This document shows positions 42,538 to 50,370 of a stretch of DNA of 64,000 nucleotides, piece by piece (position 1 is the stretch's first letter; every line of letters starts with the position of its first letter). The translations under genes were made by a program, and so were the position numbers. Below the pieces are notes generated by a model. That model was not told the origin of the DNA and ran no database searches. It worked only from the letters and a program-made list of their open reading frames with translations. This DNA comes from Falsiroseomonas sp041690465 (GTDB lineage: Bacteria; Pseudomonadota; Alphaproteobacteria; Acetobacterales; Acetobacteraceae): positions 36,522 to 100,521 of the forward strand of contig NZ_JAWLHG010000018.1 of assembly GCF_041690465.1 (NCBI RefSeq), given 5' to 3'.

Positions 42538-44484
42538 TCACCCCGATTGCTTCACCCGCATGTACCACTCCACCAGTCGCCGAACCTGCCGCTCCGTGTA
42601 GCCGCGGCTGGTCATGCGGCGGACGAACTCGTCGTGCTTGCGCTCGCTTTCCTGGTCCTTCTTGGACCCGAAGCTGATCACCGGCAGAAGGTCCTCCACC
42701 TGGCTGAACATCCGCCGCTCGATCACCTCGCGGATCTTCTCGTAGCTGGTCCAGGACGGATTCCTGCCCGCATTCGCCGCCCGCGCCCGCAGCGAGAACT
42801 TCACCACCTCGTTGCGGAAGTCCTTCGGGTTGGCGATGCCGGCGGGCTTCTCGATCTTGGTCAGCTCCTGGTTCAACGCCTCGCGGTTCAGCAGCTGCCC
42901 GGTGTCGGGATCCTTGAAGTCGAGATCCTCGATCCAGGCGTCGGCATAGGCCACGTAGCGGTCGAACAGATTCTGGCCATAGTCCGAGTAGCTTTCCAGA
43001 TACGCCTTCTGGATCTCGTTGCCGATGAACTCCGCATAGCGCGGCGCGAGCTCGCCCTTGATGAACTCGAGGTAGCGCTTCTCGGTGTCGTCGCCGAACT
43101 GCTCGCGGCGGATCGCCTGCTCCAGCGAGTACATCAGGTGCACCGGATCGGCCGCGACCTCGCTGGTGTCGTGGTTGTAAGTGGCCGCCAACACCTTGAA
43201 GGCGAAGCGCGTCGAGATGCCGTCCATGCCCTCGTCGTTGCCCGCCGCGTCGCGGTACTCCTGCAGGGACCGCGCGCGCGGATCGGTCTCCTTCAGGCTC
43301 TCGCCATCATAGACGCGGAGCTTGGAGTAGAGGTTGCTGTTCTCGTGCTTCTTCAGGCGTGACAGCACGGAGAACCGCGCCAGCATCTCCAGCGTGCCGG
43401 GCGCGCAGGGCGCCGCGGCCAGCTCGCTGGTGCGCACCAGCTTGTCGTAGATCTTCTGCTCCTCCGTCACCCGCAGGCAGTACGGCACCTTGATGACGTA
43501 GATGCGGTCGATGAAGGCCTCGTTGTTCCGATTGTTGCGGAAGGCCTGCCACTCGGCCTCGTTGGAGTGCGCCATGATGATCCCCTGGAAGGGGATGGCG
43601 CCGATGTTCTCGGTGCCGATGTAGCTGCCTTCCTGCGTCGCGGTCAGCAACGGGTGCAGCATCTTGATGGGCGCCTTGAACATCTCAACGAATTCGAGCA
43701 TGCCCTGGTTGGCGCGGTTCAGCCCGCCGGAGAAGCCGTAGGCGTCCGGATCGTTCTGCGCGTACTGCTCCAGCCGGCGGATATCCACCTTGCCGACCAG
43801 TGACGAGATGTCCTGGTTGTTCTCGTCGCCCGGCTCGGTCTTGGCGATCGCGATCTGCCGGAGTCGCGAGGGGTTCAGCCGCACCACGCGGAAGCGGGAG
43901 ATGTCGCCGCGGAACTCATCCAGGCGCTTCACCGCCCAGGGGCTCATGAAGCCGCCGAGCCGCCGGCGCGGGATGCCGTACTTGTCCTCCATCACCGCGC
44001 CGTGCTTTTCGGCATCGAACAGGCCGAGCGGGCTTTCGAAGACCGGGCTGACCTGGTCGCCGGCTTTCAGCGCATAGATGGGCATCACCTCCATCAGCGC
44101 CTTCAGCCGCTCCGCGAGCGAGGATTTGCCGCCGCCGACCGGTCCGAGCAGGTAGAGGATCTGCTTGCGTTCCTCCAACCCCTGCGCGGCATGGCGGAAG
44201 AAGCCGACGATGCGCTCGATCGTCTCCTCCATGCCGTAGAACTCGGCAAAGGCCGGGTATCGTCTGATCGTGCGGTTGAGAAAGATGCGCCCGAGCCGCG
44301 GGTCCTTCGCCGTGTCCACCAGCTCCGGCTCGCCGATCGCGGCGAGGATTCGTTCGGGGGCGGAGGCGAACATGGTCGGGTCGTGGCGACACGCCTCGAG
44401 GTATTCCTGCAAGGACATTTCGGCGTCGCGGCGCCGATCGTAATCGCGCGCGTAGCCGGAGAAGACGTCATCGAAGATCTGCAT
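42538..44484 (-). CDS. yeaG: PrkA/YeaG-family serine protein kinase (AAA+ type)
   Basis: A 648-aa protein. The Walker A motif GPVGGGKSSLAERL follows the ERIVGFFRHAAQGLEERK segment. The family-specific long insertion and the C-terminal PrkA domain (GMDGISTRFAFKVL, then EFIGNEIQKAYLESYSDYG) are intact. PrkA is an ATPase/kinase of stress responses. ATG 44484 has GGAG upstream; a TTG at 44496 is less likely. First gene of the yeaG-yeaH-spoVR operon. Confidence 0.95.
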   Translation of the reverse strand: MQIFDDVFSGYARDYDRRRDAEMSLQEYLEACRHDPTMFASAPERILAAIGEPELVDTAKDPRLGRIFLNRTIRRYPAFAEFYGMEETIERIVGFFRHAAQGLEERKQILYLLGPVGGGKSSLAERLKALMEVMPIYALKAGDQVSPVFESPLGLFDAEKHGAVMEDKYGIPRRRLGGFMSPWAVKRLDEFRGDISRFRVVRLNPSRLRQIAIAKTEPGDENNQDISSLVGKVDIRRLEQYAQNDPDAYGFSGGLNRANQGMLEFVEMFKAPIKMLHPLLTATQEGSYIGTENIGAIPFQGIIMAHSNEAEWQAFRNNRNNEAFIDRIYVIKVPYCLRVTEEQKIYDKLVRTSELAAAPCAPGTLEMLARFSVLSRLKKHENSNLYSKLRVYDGESLKETDPRARSLQEYRDAAGNDEGMDGISTRFAFKVLAATYNHDTSEVAADPVHLMYSLEQAIRREQFGDDTEKRYLEFIKGELAPRYAEFIGNEIQKAYLESYSDYGQNLFDRYVAYADAWIEDLDFKDPDTGQLLNREALNQELTKIEKPAGIANPKDFRNEVVKFSLRARAANAGRNPSWTSYEKIREVIERRMFSQVEDLLPVISFGSKKDQESERKHDEFVRRMTSRGYTERQVRRLVEWYMRVKQSG

Positions 44485-44933
44485 CGGCCGCTCCAAAACG
44501 CCAGCGGCAATGGAACGTCAGCGAAACCGGCCGGATGATGCGCTTGTCCGGTCACGCTTCCGTGTCCCCTGCCCGGCCCAAAAGACATGGTATCACTCCG
44601 CGGCAACGCCACGCCACGAAATGCAACACGTGCCGGATGTAACGGCGTGATGACGCGAAACCGCGCAGTCGATTGCCCGCATCTTCGTCAGTTGATGACA
44701 TCCCTCGCCGGGGGCGAATTTCAGCAGCAGTCAGTTCCTGCTACTGATTCAGGTCAGGATGTCTCACGCAATATTGTGTCGGCGGCATACGGCGTCGCTT
44801 TCCGGCAGGCAGGGGCGCCCGCGGGCGATCGCCCACCGACGGACCGCACGCGCGGCCACGCCCGCACCGCAAGCCAGCACCGCGCTGAACCATGTCTTGA
44901 TTCATCCGCCGCTCGGGACGACGATCCCGCCGC
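44485..44933. other. 449-base intergenic stretch between yeaG and trpG
   Basis: No gene is supported. It must contain the divergent promoters of the stress operon and of trpGDC. A perfect 12-bp palindrome (GGGCGATCGCCC) lies at 44823-44834. No trpE fragment, Trp-rich leader peptide or attenuator was seen. The trpG ATG lacks a clear ribosome binding site. Confidence 0.6.
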
Positions 44934-45533
44934 ATGATCCTGCTGCTCGACAACTACGACAGCTTTACGTTCAATCTCTATCACTTCCTGGGCGATCTTG
45001 GGGCAGTGGTGGAGGTTCGACGCAACGACGCCCTGACGGTGGAGCAGGCGCTCGCACTCCAGCCGGAGGCGGTCGTGCTGTCGCCCGGTCCCTGCACGCC
45101 GAACGAGGCGGGCATCTCGCTTGCGCTGATCGCCGCCGCCGCGGCGCGCCGCCTGCCGCTGCTTGGCGTCTGCCTCGGCCACCAGGCGATCGGCCAGGCC
45201 TTCGGCGGCAAGGTGGTCCGCGCGCCGGCGCCGGTGCACGGGAAGGTGTGGGAAATCACCCATTCCGGCACCGACATCTTCGCCGGCCTGCCCTCCCCCT
45301 TCCGCGCCACGCGCTACCATTCGCTGGTGGTCGAGGACCTGCCGGAGGCGCTGATCCCCACCGCCCGCACCGCGGATGGGCTGGTGATGGGCCTGGCGCA
45401 TCGTGACCTGCCGATCTGGGGCGTCCAGTTCCACCCGGAAAGCATCGCCTCCGAGCACGGCCACGACATGCTGCGCAACTTCCTCTCGCTCGCCGGCGTG
45501 CGCGCGGGCAGGAATGCGCCGGTCGTCGCCTAG
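44934..45533 (+). CDS. trpG: Anthranilate/aminodeoxychorismate synthase glutamine amidotransferase subunit
   Basis: A 199-aa class I glutamine amidotransferase that supplies ammonia to TrpE (and possibly PabB). It starts ILLLDNYDSFTFNLYHFL. The nucleophile cysteine is in LLGVCLGHQAIGQAFGG and the His-x-Glu pair in VQFHPESIAS. The stop directly abuts the trpD start. A chorismate-binding partner (TrpE) is not encoded in the window, so the synthase must be completed from elsewhere. Confidence 0.95.
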   Translation: MILLLDNYDSFTFNLYHFLGDLGAVVEVRRNDALTVEQALALQPEAVVLSPGPCTPNEAGISLALIAAAAARRLPLLGVCLGHQAIGQAFGGKVVRAPAPVHGKVWEITHSGTDIFAGLPSPFRATRYHSLVVEDLPEALIPTARTADGLVMGLAHRDLPIWGVQFHPESIASEHGHDMLRNFLSLAGVRAGRNAPVVA

Positions 45534-46559
45534 ATGAAGGCGATCCTGGCCCGTCTCGCTGCTGGCGAGCGCCTCGCCGAGAGCGAGGCGGAAGCCGCCT
45601 TCGGCATGATCATGGCCGGTGAGGCGACGCCCGCGCAGATCGCCGGGCTGCTGATGGCCATGCGCGTCCGCGGCGAGACGGTCGCCGAGATGACCGGCGC
45701 CGTCCGCGCCATGCGTGCCCGCATGATCGCGGTGGAAGCGCCGGCGGATGCGATGGACATCGTCGGCACCGGGGGCGACGCGGCGGGCACGCTCAACATC
45801 TCGACAGCCGCCGCACTGGTGGTGGCGGGTTGCGGCGTGAAGGTCGCCAAGCACGGCAACCGGGCGCTGTCCTCGAAATCCGGCGCGGCCGATGCGCTCT
45901 CCGCCCTCGGCATCCCGGTGATGGAGACGCCGCTCGATCGGCTGCCGGCGATCCTGGCCGAGGCCGGCATGTGCTTCCTGATGGCGCCGCGCCACCACAG
46001 CGCGCTGCGCCATGCCGCCGGCCCGCGGATGGAGCTCGGCACCCGCACCATCTTCAACCTGCTCGGCCCGCTGGCGAACCCCGCACGAGTGAAACGCCAG
46101 ATGACCGGCGCCTTCGCCCCCGCCTGGCTGCGCCCGATGGCCGAGACGCTGGCCCGGCTCGGCACCGAGCGCGCCTGGCTGGTGCATGGCCAGGGCCTCG
46201 ACGAGCTCACTCTCGCCGGCCCGTCCCAGGTGGTGGAGCTGGCCGGTGGCAGCATCCGGGAGTTCCAGGTGACACCGGAGGACGCCGGCCTCGCCCCTGC
46301 CCCGGCCGAGTCGCTGAAGGGGGGCGAGCCGGCGGAGAATGCCGCCGCGCTGCAGGCGCTGCTGGAAGGCGCGCTTGGCGCCTATCGGGACTGCGTGCTG
46401 CTGAACGCCGCCGCCGCCCTGATCGTCGCCGGGCGCGTTGCGACGCTGCGGGAGGGTGCCGCGATGGCGGCGCGGAGCCTTGACGCTGGCGGGGCGTTGG
46501 ACGTGCTTCGGAAGCTGCGCACCGCCGCTGCGGCACCGGCCGAGACTCCGGATAGCTGA
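45534..46559 (+). CDS. trpD: Anthranilate phosphoribosyltransferase
   Basis: A 341-aa enzyme transferring phosphoribose from PRPP to anthranilate. The PRPP/diphosphate loop is in DIVGTGGDAAGTLNISTAAA, with KHGNRALSSKSGAAD and a GPLANPARVKRQ segment, all diagnostic. The ATG immediately follows the trpG stop with no gap, implying coupling. trpC follows after 9 bases. Confidence 0.97.
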   Translation: MKAILARLAAGERLAESEAEAAFGMIMAGEATPAQIAGLLMAMRVRGETVAEMTGAVRAMRARMIAVEAPADAMDIVGTGGDAAGTLNISTAAALVVAGCGVKVAKHGNRALSSKSGAADALSALGIPVMETPLDRLPAILAEAGMCFLMAPRHHSALRHAAGPRMELGTRTIFNLLGPLANPARVKRQMTGAFAPAWLRPMAETLARLGTERAWLVHGQGLDELTLAGPSQVVELAGGSIREFQVTPEDAGLAPAPAESLKGGEPAENAAALQALLEGALGAYRDCVLLNAAAALIVAGRVATLREGAAMAARSLDAGGALDVLRKLRTAAAAPAETPDS

Positions 46560-46568
46560 GACAAGCAC

Positions 46569-47390
46569 ATGAACGCACCGACCAAGACCCTGTCCGACAC
46601 GCTCGCCCGCATCCTGGCCGACAAGCACACCGAGGTGCGCGAGCGGTCCGCCGCCGTGCCGCTGTCCGAGATGGAGCGGCGCGCCGCCCAGGCCGGCCCC
46701 ACCCGCGACTTCACCGGCGCGCTCTGCGACGCCGTGGCCGAGGGCCGCGTCGGGCTGATCGCCGAGATCAAGCGCGCCTCGCCCTCCGGCGGCATGATCC
46801 GCGATCCCTTCGATCCCGCCGAGCTGGCCCGCGCCTATGCGGATGCCGGCGCCGCCTGCCTCTCCGTGCTGACCGATGCGCCCTATTTCCATGGCTCGGC
46901 GGAGGATCTCGCCGCCGCCCGCGGCGCCTGCGCGCTGCCGGTGCTGCGCAAGGATTTCATGGTCCATCCCTGGCAGGTCTTCGAGGCGCGCGCGATGGGC
47001 GCCGACTGCATCCTGCTGATCCTCGCCGCGCTGCCGGACGAGCTGGCAGAGGAGCTGGAGGATATCGCCCGGTCCCTCGACATGGCGGTGCTGGCCGAGG
47101 TGCATGATCGCCGCGAGCTTGACCGCGCCCTCGGGCTGGAGACGCGGCTGATCGGCGTGAACAACCGCAATCTCAAGACCTTGGTGACCGATCTTGACAC
47201 TTCAGATCAGCTGGTGCCGCTGATCCCGGCCGACCGCATCCCGATTTCCGAAAGCGGCATCCGCACGCCCGAGGATGTGCGCCGGATGTGCCAGGCCGGT
47301 GCGCGCTGCCTGCTGGTCGGCGAGCACCTGCTGCGCCAGCCGGACGTGACCGCGGCGGCGCGCGAGCTGATTCACGCCCTGCCAGGCTAG
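46569..47390 (+). CDS. trpC: Indole-3-glycerol phosphate synthase
   Basis: A 273-aa TIM-barrel enzyme. Signature segments are LIAEIKRASPSGG (catalytic Lys), VLRKDFMVHPWQV, NNRNLKTL and a phosphate-binding SESGIRTPEDV. The N-terminal helix LARILADKHTEVRER is family-typical. Last of the trpGDC run; it lies 81 bases before moaC, a common linkage in alphaproteobacteria. Confidence 0.97.
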   Translation: MNAPTKTLSDTLARILADKHTEVRERSAAVPLSEMERRAAQAGPTRDFTGALCDAVAEGRVGLIAEIKRASPSGGMIRDPFDPAELARAYADAGAACLSVLTDAPYFHGSAEDLAAARGACALPVLRKDFMVHPWQVFEARAMGADCILLILAALPDELAEELEDIARSLDMAVLAEVHDRRELDRALGLETRLIGVNNRNLKTLVTDLDTSDQLVPLIPADRIPISESGIRTPEDVRRMCQAGARCLLVGEHLLRQPDVTAAARELIHALPG

Positions 47391-47471
47391 CGGCGGCCGG
47401 GCAGGCTCGCCACGCCCCGATCCCCCGGTCCGACCCTCCCCCGTAGGCGGCTCCGGGCCTATGCTGCGGGG

Positions 47472-47948
47472 ATGGCGGACAAGCTCACGCATTTCGACGA
47501 AGCCGGCCAGGCAGCCATGGTCGATGTCTCCGCGAAGCCGGAGACATCGCGCACCGCGGTCGCGCGCGGGCGCATCGTGATGCGGCCCGAGACCCTGGCC
47601 CTCATCCAGCAAGGCCAGATCGGCAAGGGCGACGTGCTCGGCGTGGCGCGGATCGCCGGGATCATGGCGGCGAAGAAGACTTCCGAGCTTATCCCGCTCT
47701 GCCACCCGCTGCTGATCAGCAAGGTGACCGTGGACCTCACCCCCGCGCCCCCCGACGCCGTCGAGATCGAGGCGATGGTGAAGCTCACCGGCCAGACCGG
47801 GGTGGAGATGGAGGCGCTGACCGCCGTCAGCGTCGCCGCGCTCACCATCTACGACATGTGCAAGGCGGTGGACCGCGGCATGCGCATCGAGGCAGTGCGC
47901 GTGATGCACAAATCCGGCGGCAAATCCGGCATTTACGAGGCTGAGTGA
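47472..47948 (+). CDS. moaC: Cyclic pyranopterin monophosphate synthase
   Basis: A 158-aa enzyme of molybdenum-cofactor synthesis that converts the MoaA product to cPMP. It shows MVDVSAKPETSRTAVARG, IPLCHPLLISKVTVDL and the conserved MCKAVDRGMRI near the C-terminus. The stop overlaps the moeA ATG (TGATG). Confidence 0.96.
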   Translation: MADKLTHFDEAGQAAMVDVSAKPETSRTAVARGRIVMRPETLALIQQGQIGKGDVLGVARIAGIMAAKKTSELIPLCHPLLISKVTVDLTPAPPDAVEIEAMVKLTGQTGVEMEALTAVSVAALTIYDMCKAVDRGMRIEAVRVMHKSGGKSGIYEAE

Positions 47949-49153
47949 TGCTCGCGCTTGAAGAAGCCCGCGCCCGCATCCTGGCCGCGCTGGAGGCCAC
48001 CCCGGCCGAGACCATCGCCCTCGCCGAGGCCTGGAACCGCGTCCTCGCCCGCCCCGTCCCGGCACGGCTGACCCAGCCACCTGCCGATGTCTCGGCGATG
48101 GATGGCTATGCGCTGCGCGGCGCCGACGGCAGCGAAGGCGCGCGGCTCGCCGTGATCGGCACAGCCCCGGCGGGCCACCCCTTCGCCGGCGCGATCGGTC
48201 CCGGCCAGGCGGTGCGCATCTTCACCGGCGGCTTCGTCCCCCCCGGCGCCGACGCCATCCTACTGCAGGAAGATGCCGAGGAAGCCGCGGGCCAGGTCAC
48301 GGTGAAGGAGACGGTGAAGCCCGGCCGCTGGATCCGCCGTGCCGGGCTCGACTTCGCCGCCGGCGACACGCTGCTGCCGGCCGGGCGGCGCCTCACCGCG
48401 CGCGACATCGGCCTGGCCGCCGCCGGGAACAATCCCTGGGTGACGGTGCATTGCCGCCCCCGGATCGGGATCCTGGCGACCGGCGACGAGATCGCCCTCC
48501 CCGGCGAGCCGATCCCCGCGGGCGGCATCGTCAGCAGCAACGCCCATGCCCTCGCCGCCCTGGTCCGCGCCGCCGGCGGCGAGCCGCTGATCCTGCCGAT
48601 CGCGCCCGACGACCGCGACGCCATCGCCGCCGCCGCCTCCGCCGCGCGCGCCTGCGACATGCTGGTGACGACCGGCGGCGCCAGCGTCGGCGAGCACGAC
48701 TTGGTGCAGAAGGCGCTCGGGCCGGAAGGCTTCGCGCTCGATTTCTGGAAGATCGCCATGCGGCCGGGCAAGCCGCTGATCTGGGGGCGGCTGGGGCGGA
48801 CGCCGGTGCTCGGCCTGCCCGGCAACCCGGTTTCGGCGCTGGTCTGCGCCGTGCAGTTCCTGGTGCCGGCGCTGGCCGTCATGTCGGGCCTGCCCGCCGC
48901 GCCACCGGCCACGCTGCTGGTGCGCACCGGCGCACCCCTGGCGGAGAACGACAGGCGATTCGATCATTTACGAAGCTCGCTGGGCACCGACCGGGACGGG
49001 CGACCGGTCGCCACGCCCTTCCCGCTGCAGGACAGCTCGATGCTCGCCACACTGGCCCGCGCCGAGGCCCTGATCCTGCGCCCGCCCTACGCGCCGGCGG
49101 TGCCGGAAGGGGCGGAGGTCGAGGCCATTCCGCTCGGCCAGTTCGGCATTTGA
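47948..49153 (+). CDS. moeA: Molybdopterin molybdotransferase
   Basis: A 401-aa enzyme that inserts molybdate into adenylylated molybdopterin. Typical segments are PADVSAMDGYALRGAD, IFTGGFVPPGADAI, ILATGDEIALPGEP, the catalytic-domain VTTGGASVGEHDLV and GLPGNPVSALVC. It supports molybdoenzymes such as the one at 9.7-12 kb. lexA follows under its own promoter. Confidence 0.96.
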   Translation: MLALEEARARILAALEATPAETIALAEAWNRVLARPVPARLTQPPADVSAMDGYALRGADGSEGARLAVIGTAPAGHPFAGAIGPGQAVRIFTGGFVPPGADAILLQEDAEEAAGQVTVKETVKPGRWIRRAGLDFAAGDTLLPAGRRLTARDIGLAAAGNNPWVTVHCRPRIGILATGDEIALPGEPIPAGGIVSSNAHALAALVRAAGGEPLILPIAPDDRDAIAAAASAARACDMLVTTGGASVGEHDLVQKALGPEGFALDFWKIAMRPGKPLIWGRLGRTPVLGLPGNPVSALVCAVQFLVPALAVMSGLPAAPPATLLVRTGAPLAENDRRFDHLRSSLGTDRDGRPVATPFPLQDSSMLATLARAEALILRPPYAPAVPEGAEVEAIPLGQFGI

Positions 49154-49185
49154 GCCGGCTCACAGCCTTGTCTTGTGGAAAACAT

Positions 49186-49215
49186 TTGACGCGACGCGGA
49201 GAACCTACCTAGAAC
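49186..49215 (+). promoter_or_regulatory. lexA promoter with alphaproteobacterial SOS box
   Basis: GAAC at 49201-49204 and GAAC at 49212-49215 are separated by exactly seven bases, the direct-repeat SOS box of alphaproteobacteria. A TTGACG -35 (49186-49191) and a TAGAAC -10 (49210-49215) with an 18-base spacer place the box over the -10, so LexA would repress its own gene. Confidence 0.85.
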
Positions 49216-49285
49216 ACTCGCATCGGTTGCCCGTTTGTTCGCCGGCCTGGGACAAGCGTGCGCCGGCTGGGAGACAGGAGGATCC

Positions 49286-50014
49286 ATGCTCACGCGGAAG
49301 CAGCACGAGTTGCTGATGTTCATCGACCGGCACCTGCGTGAGACCGGGTTCTCGCCTTCCTTCGAGGAGATGAAGGAGGCGCTGCGCCTGAAGTCCAAGT
49401 CCGGGATCCACCGGCTGATCACCGCCCTGGAGGAGCGCGGCTTCCTCAAGCGTCGCGCCCATCGCGCCCGTGCGCTGGAGGTGATCCGGCTGCCGGAGAA
49501 CGTCGGGGCCCGCGCCGCACCCGCCATGGCGGCCCCGCCGCCCGCTGCGGCCCCGACCTTCGCGCCCAACGTCATCCGCGGCAACTTCGCCGCCAACCTG
49601 CCGGGCGTCCCCAAGCCCGCGAACGAGGCACCAGCGGTGCACCTGCCGCTCTACGGCCGGATCGCCGCCGGCCTGCCGATCGAGGCGTTGCGCGATTCCG
49701 GTGCCAGCGTGGAGGTCCCGGCCGCCATGCTCGCCAGCGGTGAGCACTACGCGCTGGAGGTCGCCGGCGATTCGATGATCGAGGCTGGCATCCTGGACGG
49801 CGACACGGTGATCATCCGCCGCGGTGACACGGCAGAGAACGGCGCCATCGTGGTGGCGCTGGTGGACGAGGCCGAGGTCACCCTGAAGCGGCTGCGCCGA
49901 CGCGGCAATTCGGTGGCGCTGGAGCCTGCCAACCGGAGCTACGAAACCCGCATCTTCGGCCCCGACCGGGTCCGTGTGCAGGGCCGCCTCATCGGCCTGC
50001 TGCGCCGCTACTGA
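49286..50014 (+). CDS. lexA: LexA SOS repressor
   Basis: A 242-aa self-cleaving repressor. The winged HTH covers residues 1-65 (FSPSFEEMKEALRLKSKSG). The cleavage site is Ala128-Gly129 in GRIAAGLP; catalytic Ser163 is in GDSM and Lys201 in EVTLKRL. A long Pro/Ala-rich linker (about 72-115) is typical of alphaproteobacterial LexA. ATG 49286 has AGGAGG. Autoregulated through the box at 49201. Confidence 0.97.
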   Translation: MLTRKQHELLMFIDRHLRETGFSPSFEEMKEALRLKSKSGIHRLITALEERGFLKRRAHRARALEVIRLPENVGARAAPAMAAPPPAAAPTFAPNVIRGNFAANLPGVPKPANEAPAVHLPLYGRIAAGLPIEALRDSGASVEVPAAMLASGEHYALEVAGDSMIEAGILDGDTVIIRRGDTAENGAIVVALVDEAEVTLKRLRRRGNSVALEPANRSYETRIFGPDRVRVQGRLIGLLRRY

Positions 50015-50044
50015 CCGGCGCGGCGGGCGGGATCGTACAAGACT

Positions 50045-50074
50045 GAATTGCCCTGAGCGTACTCAGGGCAATTC
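50045..50074. terminator. Perfect 13-bp stem-loop after lexA
   Basis: GAATTGCCCTGAG and its exact complement enclose a CGTA tetraloop; four more outer pairs form across a one-base bulge. It lies between the lexA stop and the opposed 47-aa gene, and probably terminates transcription in both directions although no T tract follows. Confidence 0.65.
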
Positions 50075-50169
50075 CAGTCCATCCATTCGAGATCTGGCGG
50101 ATGCCGGCGCCCGGCCTTCGAGGGCGCGAAACAGGGGTCTCAGCGAGTGGCTGAAGGCGGCCGCCGGGA

Positions 50170-50313
50170 TCAGTAGGGATCCCACTCCGCCGAAAGCCGC
50201 GCCTCCCGCCAGTCCTGCAGCTTGCGCCGGAGCAGCATCGCGCCGGCCCCCAGCAGCGTGCCGAGGACCAGCCAGGCGGCATCGGCCATTGTGGTGGTGA
50301 TTTGGAAGCTCAT
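50170..50313 (-). CDS. 47-aa single-span membrane protein
   Basis: A short gene with a strong GGAGGATCGCG just before ATG 50313. The product has a polar start (MSFQITTTMADA), one hydrophobic helix (AWLVLGTLLGAGAMLL) and a positively charged tail (RRKLQDWREARLS), predicting an inner-membrane protein with the C-terminus inside. It is alone between lexA and comEC. No family is recognised; a role in envelope or SOS-linked physiology would be speculation. Confidence 0.6.
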   Translation of the reverse strand: MSFQITTTMADAAWLVLGTLLGAGAMLLRRKLQDWREARLSAEWDPY

Positions 50314-50370
50314 CGCGATCCTCCCTGTCCTGCCGAGGGCCAGCTTGCGCGACGAAGAGTGAAGGAAGGA

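Noticed and set aside
44603..44619. A sigma-54-like element (TGGCGTG...TTGCC on the minus strand) upstream of yeaG, attractive because yeaGH is sigma-54-linked in E. coli.
   Set aside because: The GG-to-GC spacing is one base short of the strictly conserved distance, so it is not a credible sigma-54 promoter.
44823..44834. Perfect palindrome GGGCGATCGCCC in the trpG upstream gap.
   Set aside because: Short GC palindromes with a GCGATCGC core are expected by chance at this base composition; no second copy or promoter alignment was found.
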